64,000 nt of DNA, from NCBI RefSeq assembly GCF_000400735.1, contig NZ_KE007371.1:84702-148701 (forward strand), in the 5' to 3' direction. The translations under genes and the position numbers were made by a program. Every line of letters starts with the position of its first letter. Position 1 is the first letter of the stretch. The stretch comes from Acinetobacter tandoii DSM 14970 = CIP 107469 (lineage in GTDB: Bacteria; Pseudomonadota; Gammaproteobacteria; Pseudomonadales; Moraxellaceae). The notes beneath the pieces were generated by a model. The model ran no database searches. It was given only the letters and a program-made list of their open reading frames with translations, and was not told where the DNA came from. Shown piece after piece: positions 63,656 through 64,000 of this stretch.

Positions 63656-64000
63656 ATGAAAGGCAATCGCGATGTGATTAACCAGTTAAATCAGGTGCTC
63701 TATCATCATTTAACTGCTATTAACCAATATTTCCTGCACTCAAGAATGTTTAATGACTGGGGCATTGAACAATTGGGTTCTGCCGAATATAAAGAATCGA
63801 TTCGTCAGATGAAACATGCCGATAAAATTATTGAACGGATTTTATTTTTAGAAGGCTTACCAAATTTACAACACCTCGGTAAACTTTATATCGGTCAACA
63901 CACTGCTGAAGTTCTGAATTGTGATATTCGCAAAGTGAAAGAGAACATTGAAAGTATTAAAACAGCTGTGACTTTGGCTGAACAAACCTTAGACTATGTA
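63656..64000 (+). CDS. bfr: Bacterioferritin, haem-binding subunit type, 3' end beyond window
   Basis: Ferritin-like 24-mer iron store. The first 115 residues are present, and the frame is still open at the right edge. MKGNRDVINQLNQVL and AINQYFLHSRMF are bacterioferritin signatures. Met52 in QMKHAD, the haem ligand, is kept. Compared with the E. coli ferroxidase ligands E18, E51, H54 and E94, this protein has His18, Gln51, His54 and Val94, so three of the four visible ligands are changed; E127 and H130 lie outside the window. It is likely a haem-carrying, ferroxidase-deficient subunit that pairs with another. GGAG eight bases before the ATG. Confidence 0.9.
   Translation, partial: MKGNRDVINQLNQVLYHHLTAINQYFLHSRMFNDWGIEQLGSAEYKESIRQMKHADKIIERILFLEGLPNLQHLGKLYIGQHTAEVLNCDIRKVKENIESIKTAVTLAEQTLDYV

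Overview
The window looks like chromosome of an Acinetobacter species (Moraxellaceae, Gammaproteobacteria). The main evidence is close likeness to two genus-typical efflux pumps (AbeM, CraA), a minor-pilin/PilY1 cluster between ispH and the rpsP operon, a SpoT whose synthetase half is degenerate, a lipase chaperone placed ahead of its lipase, and AT-leaning base composition. I cannot name the species. Most of the window is ordinary housekeeping sequence with short accessory patches. No IS element, CRISPR array, prophage, tRNA or rRNA was recognised.

Layout. 1-9.6 kb: a DEAD-box RNA helicase cut by the window edge (with a long leader), suhB, dxs, ribA, a divergent hemN/hemF pair, a small membrane protein and aroE. 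9.6-17.8 kb: a large lipoprotein, an acyl-CoA dehydrogenase, hchA, then a scarred interval holding the 3' remnant of a second acyl-CoA dehydrogenase and a broken acyltransferase gene, then hemW. 17.8-30.1 kb: a YdcZ-type transporter, abeM, an ABC1/UbiB-type kinase, rpmE2 with a perfect Zur-type operator, crcB, a HopJ-family gene, several conserved hypotheticals, an orphan ParA, an AI-2E family permease, sodC, a cluster of DnaA-box-like sites, and a YccS-type membrane protein. 30.1-33.8 kb: craA, the decayed start of a second craA copy, and a two-gene AT-rich unit (membrane-anchored GAF-like protein plus a 51-residue basic protein) that is the best candidate here for something undescribed. 33.8-44.5 kb: a D-2-hydroxyglutarate dehydrogenase-like enzyme divergent from serA, two tandem RhtA-like exporters, a glycosyltransferase, a large collagen-like surface lipoprotein, a TauE/SafE permease and truB. 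44.6-50.1 kb: a lipase chaperone with two tandem lipases, then rplS-trmD-rimM-rpsP. 50.2-58.0 kb: a seven-gene type IV pilus minor-pilin operon. 58.1-64 kb: ispH, gmk-rpoZ-spoT-ridA, and an iron pair bfd-bfr, the latter cut by the right edge.

How genes work together: dxs and ispH are the first and last steps of the MEP isoprenoid pathway; hemF, hemN and hemW belong to haem synthesis or handling; serA and the D-2-hydroxyglutarate dehydrogenase-like enzyme may form a metabolic couple; the chaperone LifO folds the secreted lipases; FimT/PilV/PilW/PilX/PilY1/PilE prime type IV pili; bfd and bfr release and store iron behind a Fur-like site. The visible Bfr part keeps the haem ligand but lacks three ferroxidase ligands, so it probably needs a partner subunit.
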